From Asaia bogorensis (lineage in GTDB: Bacteria > Pseudomonadota > Alphaproteobacteria > Acetobacterales > Acetobacteraceae), in NCBI GenBank assembly GCA_945897825.1, contig CAMDGX010000005.1, positions 1-64,000 of the forward strand: a stretch of 64,000 nucleotides of DNA, written 5' to 3'. Below, one piece after another: positions 21,926 to 30,321 of the stretch. The notes beneath the pieces are model-generated. The model did not search any database. It was given only the letters and a program-made list of their open reading frames with translations, and was not told the origin of the DNA. Both the position numbers and the translations under genes were made by a program. Within the stretch, counting starts at the first letter, position 1. Each line of letters starts with the position of its first letter.

Positions 21926-23094
21926 TATATCGGCGGCAGCGTGCCCGCCCCCGTCGCCGGCGCGCTTAGCAGCACGCGCAACAGGTCCGCTTGCCGGTTG
22001 GTGTCCGTCTTCGCCATCAGTCGCGCCAACTGGCTGCGCACCGTATTGATGCTCCGCCCGCGCGCCGCCGCCGCCTCCGCCAGGCTCCGCCCCGACAGCA
22101 GTTCCACGGCCAGCTCCGACTCCGCCGCCGTCAGGCCGAACAGCCGCGCCAGGTCCGCAGCCGGCGCCGCCCGCCCCGCGTCGTTCACCACCACCAGCGC
22201 CGCCGGCGCCACCAGCCAGCGCCAATCCCGCGCCCCCGCCACCGGCATCGTCAGCACCGTCAGCGCCGGCCGCCCCGAAGGCCGCGTCACGCGCAGGCTG
22301 CCCGAACTCCGCTCCCCCGCCCCGCCCCGCGCCGCGCGCAACACCGCCTCGCCCAACCGCCGCGACTCCTGCCCCGACACCGCGGCCAGCGTCCCGCGCC
22401 GCCCTGCGCCCCGCTGGATGCGCAACCCGTCCTCCAGCAGCGCCGCCGCCGCCGCGTTGTGCCAGATCACCCCGCCCTCGGCATCCACCGCGAACACGCC
22501 GTGCGGCAGCGCATCCAGCGCCACCTCCCCCGCCACCGCCTGCGCCGCCGCCGCACCCAGACGCCGCTGGATCGCCGCCGCGCGCTGCAGATGCGGTAGC
22601 ACCGCCCGCGCCGCCGCCAGCTCCATCCCCTCGAACGGCCCCGCCGACCACGGCCGCAGCAGCGAGATGTCCTGGATCCACCCCTCCCCGGCCCAGATCG
22701 CGAGCCGCAGCCCCTCGTGCAGCCCACGCGGCGCCAGGAACTCGTTGTACATCTGGCTGCGCAGCAATTCGTCCTTCGCGACCATCTCCCGCGTGGTCAC
22801 GATCTCGCCCGCCTCGCGCACCGGCCGCCGCGTGCCCCACACGTTGCGCGACACCCACGCGCCCAGGAACACGTCCTCGTACTCCGCGCGATCCATCCCA
22901 TGGGCCAACCCATGGAACCGGCCCCGATCATCCGTCCGGGCGAACACATCCGCGAAATGGCACCGGAACAGCCCGGCCAACGCCGCCAGCACCGATGGCC
23001 AGCCGTCCTCATCGAGAACACTGGCATACGCCGCATCCACCACTCGCCCGATCGCCGCCTGGTGCACGGCCCCCTCGGTTGCTGTTTGAAACAT
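21925..23094 (-). CDS. LuxR-family transcriptional regulator
   Basis: A DNA-binding regulator. The ATG at 23094 (MFQTATEGAVHQ) gives 389 residues; an alternative ATG at 23184 would add 30 residues of low similarity. The N-terminal two thirds contain a PAS/GAF-like sensor region (GVFAVDAEGGVIWHNAAAAAL). The C-terminal LuxR helix-turn-helix is LTAAESELAVELLSGRSLAE then INTVRSQLARLMAKT, near residues 325-370. It is convergent with the chemoreceptor and divergent from the PEP-CTERM gene. The target genes are unknown. Confidence 0.88.
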   Translation of the reverse strand: MFQTATEGAVHQAAIGRVVDAAYASVLDEDGWPSVLAALAGLFRCHFADVFARTDDRGRFHGLAHGMDRAEYEDVFLGAWVSRNVWGTRRPVREAGEIVTTREMVAKDELLRSQMYNEFLAPRGLHEGLRLAIWAGEGWIQDISLLRPWSAGPFEGMELAAARAVLPHLQRAAAIQRRLGAAAAQAVAGEVALDALPHGVFAVDAEGGVIWHNAAAAALLEDGLRIQRGAGRRGTLAAVSGQESRRLGEAVLRAARGGAGERSSGSLRVTRPSGRPALTVLTMPVAGARDWRWLVAPAALVVVNDAGRAAPAADLARLFGLTAAESELAVELLSGRSLAEAAAARGRSINTVRSQLARLMAKTDTNRQADLLRVLLSAPATGAGTLPPI

Positions 23095-23257
23095 TTTGCG
23101 GCAGCGCTGCCCGCCGGCACAAGCATTTACCGGCGCAACAACCTCCGCCGGAGAATGACACGGCAGCGTCAGGGATCGCCTCATCCGTATGGATGATGCC
23201 CCGCCCCTCCAGCCCCGTCATGCTCGTACCATCGAGACATTTTCCGGGAGACGATCA

Positions 23258-24004
23258 ATGGGATTTTCAGCCTTGGCTCCGTTCCGCGCCACGGTCGCCG
23301 CCATCGGGCTGGCCACGCTCGCCAGCCCGCCCGTCGCCGCCCAGACCGCGCCCTACTTCCTCAGCTTCACCACGACCATGTCCCAGTATTCCGTGGAACC
23401 CGTGGTGATGTTCGAAAGCGCCGTCGGCACCTCCGGGTTCGGCGTCACCTGGCCGTTCCACGTGCCGGCCGGCACCAGCACCATCACCGACCCCTTCGAG
23501 AAGCTCGCGCCGATGCAGGCCGTCTACCTCATGGGCCTGACCAACCTCGTCCCGGACGGCGAGGAGGCCACGGGCGACGAAGCACCCCACCTCGTCCTGT
23601 TCACCAACAACAGCTTCGCCGCGGCCGCCGTCGGCCAGAGCTTCGAAACCCTCTTCCCCAACACCAGCGAGGCCGCGCTCATCGCCGACCTCCAGGAAGC
23701 CTTTGCGGTCGGGTCCGACCCAAGCGACCTGCGCCTCGAGGAAGCCGGCGAGCGCCTCGGCACCTTCGCCAACATGCTGGGCGCGAGCGACGCCATCGAT
23801 GGCCCCTACGGCTCCATCGCCTTCGTCCCCGGCGACGCCTATTCCGTGATGGCCTTCTCCAGCGGCCAGATCATCGGCACGGGCCTCAGCAGCACCACCC
23901 TGGCCGAAACCCCGGTTGACGCGCCCGAGCCGCTCTCCCTCGCCCTGTTCGCCAGCAGCCTCGCGGGCCTGGCGATCATCCGCCGCCGCCGCCCCTCCGC
24001 CTGA
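23258..24004 (+). CDS. PEP-CTERM sorting-domain protein
   Basis: A secreted protein of 248 residues. The ATG at 23258 follows CGGGAG. An N-terminal signal peptide (about residues 1-32, ending PPVAAQTA) leads into a low-complexity exported body with many Thr, Ala and acidic residues. The C-terminus is a PEP-CTERM-type anchor: DAPEPLSLALFASSLAGLAI followed by an Arg cluster. Such proteins are processed by exosortase in biofilm/EPS producers. The body shows no recognised domain. It lies between the LuxR gene and nrdA. Confidence 0.85.
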   Translation: MGFSALAPFRATVAAIGLATLASPPVAAQTAPYFLSFTTTMSQYSVEPVVMFESAVGTSGFGVTWPFHVPAGTSTITDPFEKLAPMQAVYLMGLTNLVPDGEEATGDEAPHLVLFTNNSFAAAAVGQSFETLFPNTSEAALIADLQEAFAVGSDPSDLRLEEAGERLGTFANMLGASDAIDGPYGSIAFVPGDAYSVMAFSSGQIIGTGLSSTTLAETPVDAPEPLSLALFASSLAGLAIIRRRRPSA

Positions 24005-24049
24005 CGCCGCAGGCGCGCGGGCCTCAGCGCCCGCGCCGACCTGCCGCCT

Positions 24050-25927
24050 TCACTGGCAGGCGAGGCATTCCTCGTAATCCGTCGTGCCGGCCTTCGGCAT
24101 CGCCCCGGCCACCAGCGGCAGGATCCCCTGGTCATTCGCCGGCAGGTTCGCCGCCGACACCCCGGTGAACTCGTCCGGCCGCACCGCCTTCTCGCTGACG
24201 GCGTCAGCCCGCTGGATCGACATCGACCGGCAATAGTACAGGCTCTTCACGCCCTTCTTCCACGCCAGGTAATGGATCTGGTGCAGGTCGCGCTTGTGCA
24301 CGTCCGCCGGCACGAAGATGTTCACCGACTGGCTCTGGCAGATATACGGCGTCCGGTCCGCCGCATGCTCCACCACCCAGCGCTGGTCCAGCTCGAACGC
24401 CGTCTTGTACACGGCCTTCTCCTGCTCGGTCAGGAAATCGAGGTGCTGAACACTGCCCTTGTTGGTGGTGATCGACGACCACACCTCCTCGCTGTCCTGC
24501 CCTTTCTCGATCAGCAACTGGTGCAGATGCCGGTTGCGCACCGTGAAGCTGCCCGACAGCGTCTTCTGCAGGAACACGTTCGCCGCGATCGGCTCCACCC
24601 CTGGCGACGAATTGCCGGCAATGATCGAGATCGAAGCCGTCGGCGCGATCGCCATCTTGTGGCTGAACCGCTCATGCACCCCATACTCGGCCGCATCCGG
24701 GCACGCCCCGCGCTCATCGGCCAGCATCCGGCTCGCATTGTCGGCCTGCTCGCGGATGTGCTTGAACATCTTCCTGTTCCACACCTTCGCGATCACGCTC
24801 TCGAACGGCACCTTCTGCGACTGCAGGAACGAGTGGAACCCCATCACCCCGAGGCCCACCGACCGCTCGCGCATCGCCGAATACCGCGCCCGCTCCATCC
24901 CTTCCGGCGCCCGGTCGATGAAATCCTGCAGCACGTTGTCGAGGAAGCGCATCACGTCCTCGATGAACAGCGGGTCGTCCTTCCACTCGAACCAGTTCTC
25001 CAGGTTCAGGGAAGACAGGCAGCACACCGCCGTCCGCTGCTTGCCATGCTGGTCGATCCCGGTCGGCAGCGTGATCTCGCTGCACAGGTTCGAGGTCTTC
25101 ACCTCCAGCCCCGCCAGCTTGTGATGCTCCGGCTGGGCGCGGCTCACATGGTCGCTGAAGATCAGATACGGCTCGCCGGTCTCGATCCGCGCCGTCAGAA
25201 TGCGGATCCACAACGACCGCGCATTGATCTTGCGCACCACGCTGCCGTCCTTGGGCGAGGTCAGCGCCCAGTCCTCGCCCGCTTCAACCGCGCGCATGAA
25301 CGCGTCGGGCACCAGGATGCCATGGTGCAGGTTCAGCGCCTTGCGGTTCGGATCGCCCCCGGTCGGCCGCCGCAGCTCGATGAACTCCTCGATCTCAGGA
25401 TGCCACACCGGCAGGTAAACCGCCGCCGACCCGCGCCGCAGCGACCCCTGGGAAATCGCCAGCGTCAGGCTGTCCATCACCCGAATGAACGGAATCACGC
25501 CGGAGGTCTTGCCGTTCTGCCCCACCTTCTCGCCGATCGAGCGCAGGTTGCCCCAATACGACCCGATGCCGCCGCCCTTGCTGGCCAGCCACACATTCTC
25601 GTTCCACAGCCCGACAATGCCGTCGAGCGAATCGCTGGCCTCGTTCAGGAAGCAGGAAATCGGCAGCCCGCGCGTCGTCCCCCCGTTCGACAGCACCGGC
25701 GTCGCCGGCATGAACCACAGCCGGCTCATGTAGTCATACAGCCGCTGCGCATGCCCCTGGTCGTCGCCATAGAAGCTCGAAACCCGCGCGAACAGGTCCT
25801 GGTAGCTCTCCCCCGGCAGCAGATACCGGTCGTCCAGCGTCGCCCGCCCGAAATCGGTCAACAACGCATCGCGGGACCGGTCGACGCGAACCTGGTGGTG
25901 GCCCTGGAACTGAACGACATCAAGCAC
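24050..25927 (-). CDS. nrdA: ribonucleoside-diphosphate reductase, alpha subunit (short form)
   Basis: The catalytic subunit of class I RNR reduces NDPs to dNDPs. The GTG at 25927, preceded by GAGGGG, gives 625 residues. The active-site cysteines are in LPISCFLNE, in SNLCSEI (thiyl radical site) and in AVCCLSSLNLE. A C-terminal ECLACQ redox pair ends the protein. The usual ~90-residue N-terminal ATP-cone is missing: the catalytic fold begins near residue 30. Overall dATP inhibition through that cone is therefore absent in this polypeptide. nrdB is not adjacent. Confidence 0.94.
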   Translation of the reverse strand: MLDVVQFQGHHQVRVDRSRDALLTDFGRATLDDRYLLPGESYQDLFARVSSFYGDDQGHAQRLYDYMSRLWFMPATPVLSNGGTTRGLPISCFLNEASDSLDGIVGLWNENVWLASKGGGIGSYWGNLRSIGEKVGQNGKTSGVIPFIRVMDSLTLAISQGSLRRGSAAVYLPVWHPEIEEFIELRRPTGGDPNRKALNLHHGILVPDAFMRAVEAGEDWALTSPKDGSVVRKINARSLWIRILTARIETGEPYLIFSDHVSRAQPEHHKLAGLEVKTSNLCSEITLPTGIDQHGKQRTAVCCLSSLNLENWFEWKDDPLFIEDVMRFLDNVLQDFIDRAPEGMERARYSAMRERSVGLGVMGFHSFLQSQKVPFESVIAKVWNRKMFKHIREQADNASRMLADERGACPDAAEYGVHERFSHKMAIAPTASISIIAGNSSPGVEPIAANVFLQKTLSGSFTVRNRHLHQLLIEKGQDSEEVWSSITTNKGSVQHLDFLTEQEKAVYKTAFELDQRWVVEHAADRTPYICQSQSVNIFVPADVHKRDLHQIHYLAWKKGVKSLYYCRSMSIQRADAVSEKAVRPDEFTGVSAANLPANDQGILPLVAGAMPKAGTTDYEECLACQ

Positions 25928-26246
25928 GAGTAGCCCCCTCAATCCCGAAGCGGGGATGAACACCCCGTAACCCCATCCTGCCCAAAGGCTTGCGCCCGTC
26001 AATTCAAATTACACTACATCTAGCGCGCTCCACCCAACCCCCTACACAATATGGACATCTGATGCGCCGCGGCAACACCGCCCCGGCGAACGAAAACGGA
26101 ACATACGCCCCGGCCGCCCGCGCGCCAAGCACGCAGCGATTCGCTCCCCGTGTTCCTCGCTATCCACAGGCGCGCAGGCGGAAGGCGAGGGGCGCCGCCC
26201 CCCAACCTACTGGCGCCCCCGCCGGGGCCGGCGGCCCCAGACCCCA
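25928..26246. other. 319-bp nrdA upstream spacer
   Basis: There is no gene between the nrdA start and the M20 gene end. The part from about 25990 to 26060 is AT-richer and holds the possible NrdR-type sites. From 26100 to 26246 the sequence is GC-rich and featureless apart from a single TATCCACAG resembling a DnaA box. No terminator with a U-run was found. Confidence 0.7.
26011..26059 (-). promoter_or_regulatory. nrdR box: possible pair of NrdR boxes upstream of nrdA
   Basis: ACACTACATCTAGCGC (26011-26026) and ACACAATATGGACATC (26044-26059) match the NrdR box consensus at about 12 and 10 of 16 positions. They are 33 nt apart centre to centre, close to three helical turns, which is the typical pair geometry. 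They lie 85-135 nt upstream of nrdA. No tool-based scan was possible, so this is suggestive only. Confidence 0.35.
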
Positions 26247-27533
26247 TTACGAAAGCGGGCGAACCCCGCACCACTCCGCGATGAACGCCGCGATCGCCAC
26301 CGTGTTCTTCTTCAGCGACGGCAGATGCGCCCGCTCGTCGAACGCATGCGCCCCCTCCCCCTTCGGGCCGTAGCACAGGGCGGGAATCCCGTAGTAGTTC
26401 AGGTAGGCCCGAACATCGGCCACACCGGTCGATACGTGTGACTTGAGCTTCTCGCCGTACACCGCCGCATGCGTCGCCGCCAGAACCCGCTCCGCCTCGC
26501 TCCCCTCCGGCAGGTGGAAGGCATCGGCCTGAAACCCGTTCCAGATCACCTCCGGCGGGTTGTTCGCCATGAACGAATCGCCCTTCGCCGCCGCTGCCAC
26601 CGCATCCAGCACCTCCTGCCGCGCCGCGGCCAGCGTCGTGCCCTCCAGCAACCCGATCCGGCAATCCACCTCGCACCAAGCCGGCGTCGAGCTGCCCCAG
26701 TCCCCGCCCCGGATCACCCCGGGATTGAACTTCACCGGGTTGTTCATCCCCTTGAACAGCGGATGATCCTTCGCCCGGGCATTGATCCGCGCCGTCAGCT
26801 CATACAGCTCGCCCAACAGCTTGTAGGCGCTCATGATCGCATTGGTGCCGGTATCCGCCACCGCCACATGCACCGGCACGCCGCGAATGCGCAGCCGGAA
26901 CCACATCACCCCCACATGCGCCCGCGTCAGCGTCCCCGCCGTCGGCTCCGGCACCAGCGCCGCATCCGCCCGATACCCGCGCGCCAAGGTCGAAAGCGCG
27001 CCATTGCCGGTGCACTCCTCCTCTGTCACCGTCTGCACATACACATCCGACGCCGGCGCCAGCCCCGCGGTCTTCAGCGCATCCATGGCGAAGAACATCG
27101 CCGCCACGCCCTGCTTCATGTCGTGGCAGCCGCGCCCGTTCATCCACTCGCCCGAGATCACCGGGTCGAACGGCGGAAACTGCCACATCTCCTCCGGCCC
27201 CGGCGGCACCACGTCCACATGCCCCTGCACGATCAAGGACTTGCCCTTCTGTTCCGGCGACCGCACCGTCCCCACCACCTGCACCGCCTGCTGGTAGTCG
27301 GTATCCATCACCGGCGAAAACCCCGGCAGGTGGCTCATCTGCACCTCGGCCAGGGTGTAGCGATCCACGCTCCACCCCCGCCCCGCCATCTCCCGCGCCA
27401 GCCAATCCTGGCACGGCCCCTCCTTCCCGCGCACCGAGGGGAACCGCACCAGCGTCTGCAGCCAGGCAACCTGCCGCTCCCAGTTCGCCTCGACGGCGGC
27501 TTCAATCTTCCTGATCAACGCGGCATCGGCCAT
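26247..27533 (-). CDS. M20-family amidohydrolase/peptidase (ArgE/DapE/CPG2-like)
   Basis: A zinc-dependent hydrolase of amides or N-acyl amino acids. It has 428 residues. Metal ligands and catalytic residues are visible as VQGHVDVVPPG (His-x-Asp), GRGCHDMKQG (bridging Asp), the TEEECTGNG pair of Glu, and a late His in GAHAFDERA. The ATG at 27533 is 9 nt from the stop of the upstream substrate-binding protein, so the two form an operon. The true substrate is unknown; N-acyl amino acid or peptide deacylation is likely. Confidence 0.9.
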   Translation of the reverse strand: MADAALIRKIEAAVEANWERQVAWLQTLVRFPSVRGKEGPCQDWLAREMAGRGWSVDRYTLAEVQMSHLPGFSPVMDTDYQQAVQVVGTVRSPEQKGKSLIVQGHVDVVPPGPEEMWQFPPFDPVISGEWMNGRGCHDMKQGVAAMFFAMDALKTAGLAPASDVYVQTVTEEECTGNGALSTLARGYRADAALVPEPTAGTLTRAHVGVMWFRLRIRGVPVHVAVADTGTNAIMSAYKLLGELYELTARINARAKDHPLFKGMNNPVKFNPGVIRGGDWGSSTPAWCEVDCRIGLLEGTTLAAARQEVLDAVAAAAKGDSFMANNPPEVIWNGFQADAFHLPEGSEAERVLAATHAAVYGEKLKSHVSTGVADVRAYLNYYGIPALCYGPKGEGAHAFDERAHLPSLKKNTVAIAAFIAEWCGVRPLS

Positions 27534-27542
27534 GGGGCGCTC

Positions 27543-29120
27543 CTACTTCTTCTCGATGTTCCAATAGACCACCACCGGCGATTCCAGCAGCCCCGACAGG
27601 GAGGTCCGCGTCGCCACGAACTGGTCGTACTGCCCCAGCACCCGATACGGCACCGCCTCGACCAGCGCCCGGTGATACGTCTCCAGCGCCTTCGGCCGCG
27701 ACGCGTCATCCGCCGCCAGGAACGCGCTGCGCAGCTTCTCCACCTCCAGGTCGCACGGCCAGCCGACGAAGTTCCGCCCCTCGCAGGTCATGTCCGTCCC
27801 CACATTGGTCAACGGATGGAAGGTGATCGCCCCGGGCGCCCCGGTCAGGAACATGTGCCAGCTTTCCTTGTTGCGCAGCCGCTGCCCCACCGTCCCCCAG
27901 TCGTTCCACACGATCTCGATGTTCAGCCCCGCCTTCTTCAGCGCGTCGACCGCCACTTCCGCCATCTGCCCCAGCGTCGCGATCTCCTTGGTGGAGATGA
28001 AATACAGCTTCTCCCCCTTGTACCCCGCGTCGATGAACATCTGCTTCGCCTTCGCCAGGTCCATCTTCAGGTGCTCGGCCCCCGCCTCCGTCCCGAACGG
28101 CGTGCCGCAGATGAAGAACGAGTTGCAGGTCCGCCAGTTCTCCGGCTCGCCCCACGCCGCCGCCATGTAGTCGGACTGGTTCACCACCCAGTTCAGCGCG
28201 CGCCGCATCTCCACCTTGTTGAACGGCGCGATCGACGCATTCGGCCGCAGCATGTTCTGCCCCGACAGATGCGTGTTCTTCATCAGCCGGATGTTCGGAT
28301 TGCGCCGCAGCAACGGCAGCAGGTCCGGCGCGCCCCGCTCCAGCATGTCCACCTCATTGGCCTGCAACGCCGCCGAAGCCGTCGCCGGATCCGGGATCAC
28401 CCGCCATTCCACCCGGTCCACCTTCACCACGCGCCCGCCCGCCAGCCCGTCCGGCGCCTCCGCCCGCGGCCGATACGCCGCATTGCGCTCATAGACCGAC
28501 TTGTGCCCCGAAACCCGCTCGGCATGGTTGAACCGGAACGGCCCCGACCCGATCGCGTTGTTCACCTGCGTCAGCACCGGCTTGCCGTCCGCCCCGATCG
28601 CGTCCTGCGCCCGCATCACCGCCTGGAACCGCGCCGGAATCGCCGCCATCGACAGCATGAACCCCGGATACGGCCGGCTCAGCTTGATCTCGATCGTCCG
28701 CCCGTCCACCTCGTCCACGCTCGCCACCGCGCCGGCCATGTGCCGCCCCACCGTGTCGATCACCATCCACCGCCGGATCGACGCCACCACGTCCGCCGCC
28801 GTCACCGGCGCCCCGTCATGAAACGCCTGGCCCTCGCGCAGCGTGATCTTCCACGACAACCCGTCCGCCCCCTGGCTCCAGCCCTCCGCCATCTGCGGCT
28901 TCGGATTCAGCTGGCTGTCCAGCGTGAACAGCGACTCATAGATCATCACCCCATGGATCAGGCTGATCCACGCCGTGCTGAACATCGGGTCCAGCACCGT
29001 CACATCCGCCGAAGGAACCGTGCGGATCACCTTCTGCTGCGCCTGCGCCGCGCCCGCCCCAAGCGCCAACACCGCCGCCCCCGCCAGAAGCCCCCGCCGA
29101 ATGCCAGAGATCACGCCCAT
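27543..29120 (-). CDS. ABC transporter substrate-binding protein, family 5 (oligopeptide/nickel type)
   Basis: A periplasmic solute-binding protein of the DppA/OppA/family-5 group. It has 525 residues. The start ATG at 29120 is followed by an N-terminal signal peptide (MGVISGIRRGLLAGAAVLAL, cleaved after AQAQ). The body has the family-5 pattern, for example LDPMFSTAWIS and ITLREGQAFHDGAPVTAADV. No permease or ATPase genes are in the window, so it is an orphan, probably sharing or encoding the sole soluble part of a transporter elsewhere. It is co-directional with the M20 gene, 9 nt apart. Confidence 0.93.
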   Translation of the reverse strand: MGVISGIRRGLLAGAAVLALGAGAAQAQQKVIRTVPSADVTVLDPMFSTAWISLIHGVMIYESLFTLDSQLNPKPQMAEGWSQGADGLSWKITLREGQAFHDGAPVTAADVVASIRRWMVIDTVGRHMAGAVASVDEVDGRTIEIKLSRPYPGFMLSMAAIPARFQAVMRAQDAIGADGKPVLTQVNNAIGSGPFRFNHAERVSGHKSVYERNAAYRPRAEAPDGLAGGRVVKVDRVEWRVIPDPATASAALQANEVDMLERGAPDLLPLLRRNPNIRLMKNTHLSGQNMLRPNASIAPFNKVEMRRALNWVVNQSDYMAAAWGEPENWRTCNSFFICGTPFGTEAGAEHLKMDLAKAKQMFIDAGYKGEKLYFISTKEIATLGQMAEVAVDALKKAGLNIEIVWNDWGTVGQRLRNKESWHMFLTGAPGAITFHPLTNVGTDMTCEGRNFVGWPCDLEVEKLRSAFLAADDASRPKALETYHRALVEAVPYRVLGQYDQFVATRTSLSGLLESPVVVYWNIEKK

Positions 29121-29198
29121 GAACCCGCTCCCACCAGATGCTGCAACGCAACAGCACCACAGGCTCAGCGGGGAGGCAACAAGGAAGCAAGAAAGAAT

Positions 29199-29314
29199 GT
29201 TCTTTTTTGAAAAAAAGAACCAAAAAACTTTCCTCCCTTTGCGCCACGCCCGACAGACAGCCACCGCGCAAATGGATAAAAGTCTTTTTTCTTCTTTTTC
29301 TTCAGAAAAAGAAG
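29199..29314 (+). repeat. palindromic intergenic element, copy 1
   Basis: Hairpin A (GTTCTTTTTT/AAAAAAGAAC, 29199-29220) is joined by a CAAAAAACTTT link to a partly conserved inner inverted repeat (TTTGCGC ... GCGCAAATGGAT). A T-rich link and hairpin B (CTTCTTTTTC ... GAAAAAGAAG, 29291-29314) follow. Hairpin B ends 4 nt from the stop of the minus-strand oxygenase. This copy sits between tandem minus-strand genes. Confidence 0.9.
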
Positions 29315-29318
29315 AGTC

Positions 29319-30290
29319 TCACTTCTTCCTGTAGGCGTAATTCTTGTCCAGCCGCTCCATCAGGTAGTCCCCATACCGCACCGGCGCCCACCGCGGCGGG
29401 TTCGCGGCCGAGGTGCAGGTCGGCACGCATTCCACGATGCTGTCCATGTCCATGTCGAAGAAATACGGATTGGAATACCGGTCCCCGCCCGACAAATTCT
29501 TCACCCGATGCGGCGTCGACTGCCACCGCCGGTTCGTCCACCGCGACAGCATATCCGCCACATTCACCACCCACGTCCCGTCCACCGGCGGCGCCGCCAG
29601 CCAGGTCCCGTCCGCCCGCCGCACCTCCAGCCCGCCCGCCTTGTCCTGGCACAGGATGGTGAGAAACCCGTAGTCGGTATGCGGCGCCGACCCGAACGCA
29701 TCATCCGGCGCATCCGCCGGCTGCGGCGGATAATGCAGCATCCGCAGGAACGTCGTTGGCTTCTGGAAATGCGGCAGGAACCAGTCCCCCGGCAAATCCA
29801 GCGCCAACGCCATCGGCCGCAGCAGCTTCATGCAGAACCCCCGCATCGCCGCCTCATACGCCGAAACCGCCTCCCGAAACCCCGGCAGATCCGGCCACAC
29901 ATTCGGCCCATGCACCTCGGTCCCGTAGCGCGGGTCCGAAGGCTCCACCTCATGCATGATCATCAACGACTCGGAGTAGTTCGGCCGCTTCACGTTCGCC
30001 ACCGTCGAGGTCACGATCACCGAGGAGTTCGGCGCCATATACCCCCGATGCGTCGCATTCATCGCCAACGCCCGCTTCTCGCCCTCCGGCAACGAATGAA
30101 ACCGCGCCGACTCCCGGAACAACCCGTCCACCAGCCCCTGCGAAACCCCGATGTTCCGGAAGTAGCAGAACCCCATCCCCCGGAAGATCCCGTCCAACTC
30201 CCGCGCCAGCGCCAAATCCGCCGCCTCGCTCGTCCCCAGCGCCGAGAAATCCACGATCGGCAGGGCATCCAGTTCCACAGTGGCGCTCAT
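29319..30290 (-). CDS. 2-oxoglutarate/Fe(II) oxygenase, isopenicillin N synthase-like
   Basis: A non-haem iron oxygenase of the IPNS/2OG superfamily. The ATG at 30290 follows GGAGGGG and gives 323 residues. Iron ligands are His-x-Asp in APHTDYGFLTILC and the distal His in STPHRVKNLSG. The substrate/2OG binding pair is in DRYSNPYFF. It has no signal peptide. A longer frame to 30332 adds a non-homologous N-terminus. The MFS gene ends 31 nt upstream, so they may be co-transcribed. The substrate is unknown. Confidence 0.9.
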   Translation of the reverse strand: MSATVELDALPIVDFSALGTSEAADLALARELDGIFRGMGFCYFRNIGVSQGLVDGLFRESARFHSLPEGEKRALAMNATHRGYMAPNSSVIVTSTVANVKRPNYSESLMIMHEVEPSDPRYGTEVHGPNVWPDLPGFREAVSAYEAAMRGFCMKLLRPMALALDLPGDWFLPHFQKPTTFLRMLHYPPQPADAPDDAFGSAPHTDYGFLTILCQDKAGGLEVRRADGTWLAAPPVDGTWVVNVADMLSRWTNRRWQSTPHRVKNLSGGDRYSNPYFFDMDMDSIVECVPTCTSAANPPRWAPVRYGDYLMERLDKNYAYRKK

Positions 30291-30321
30291 CGTCCCCTCC
30301 ATCCCAAGGCAGCTGCCCAGC

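Noticed and set aside
26155-26175. Single TATCCACAG resembling a DnaA box
   Set aside because: One isolated site one base off consensus, with no cluster or AT-rich unwinding region, is not evidence for an origin.
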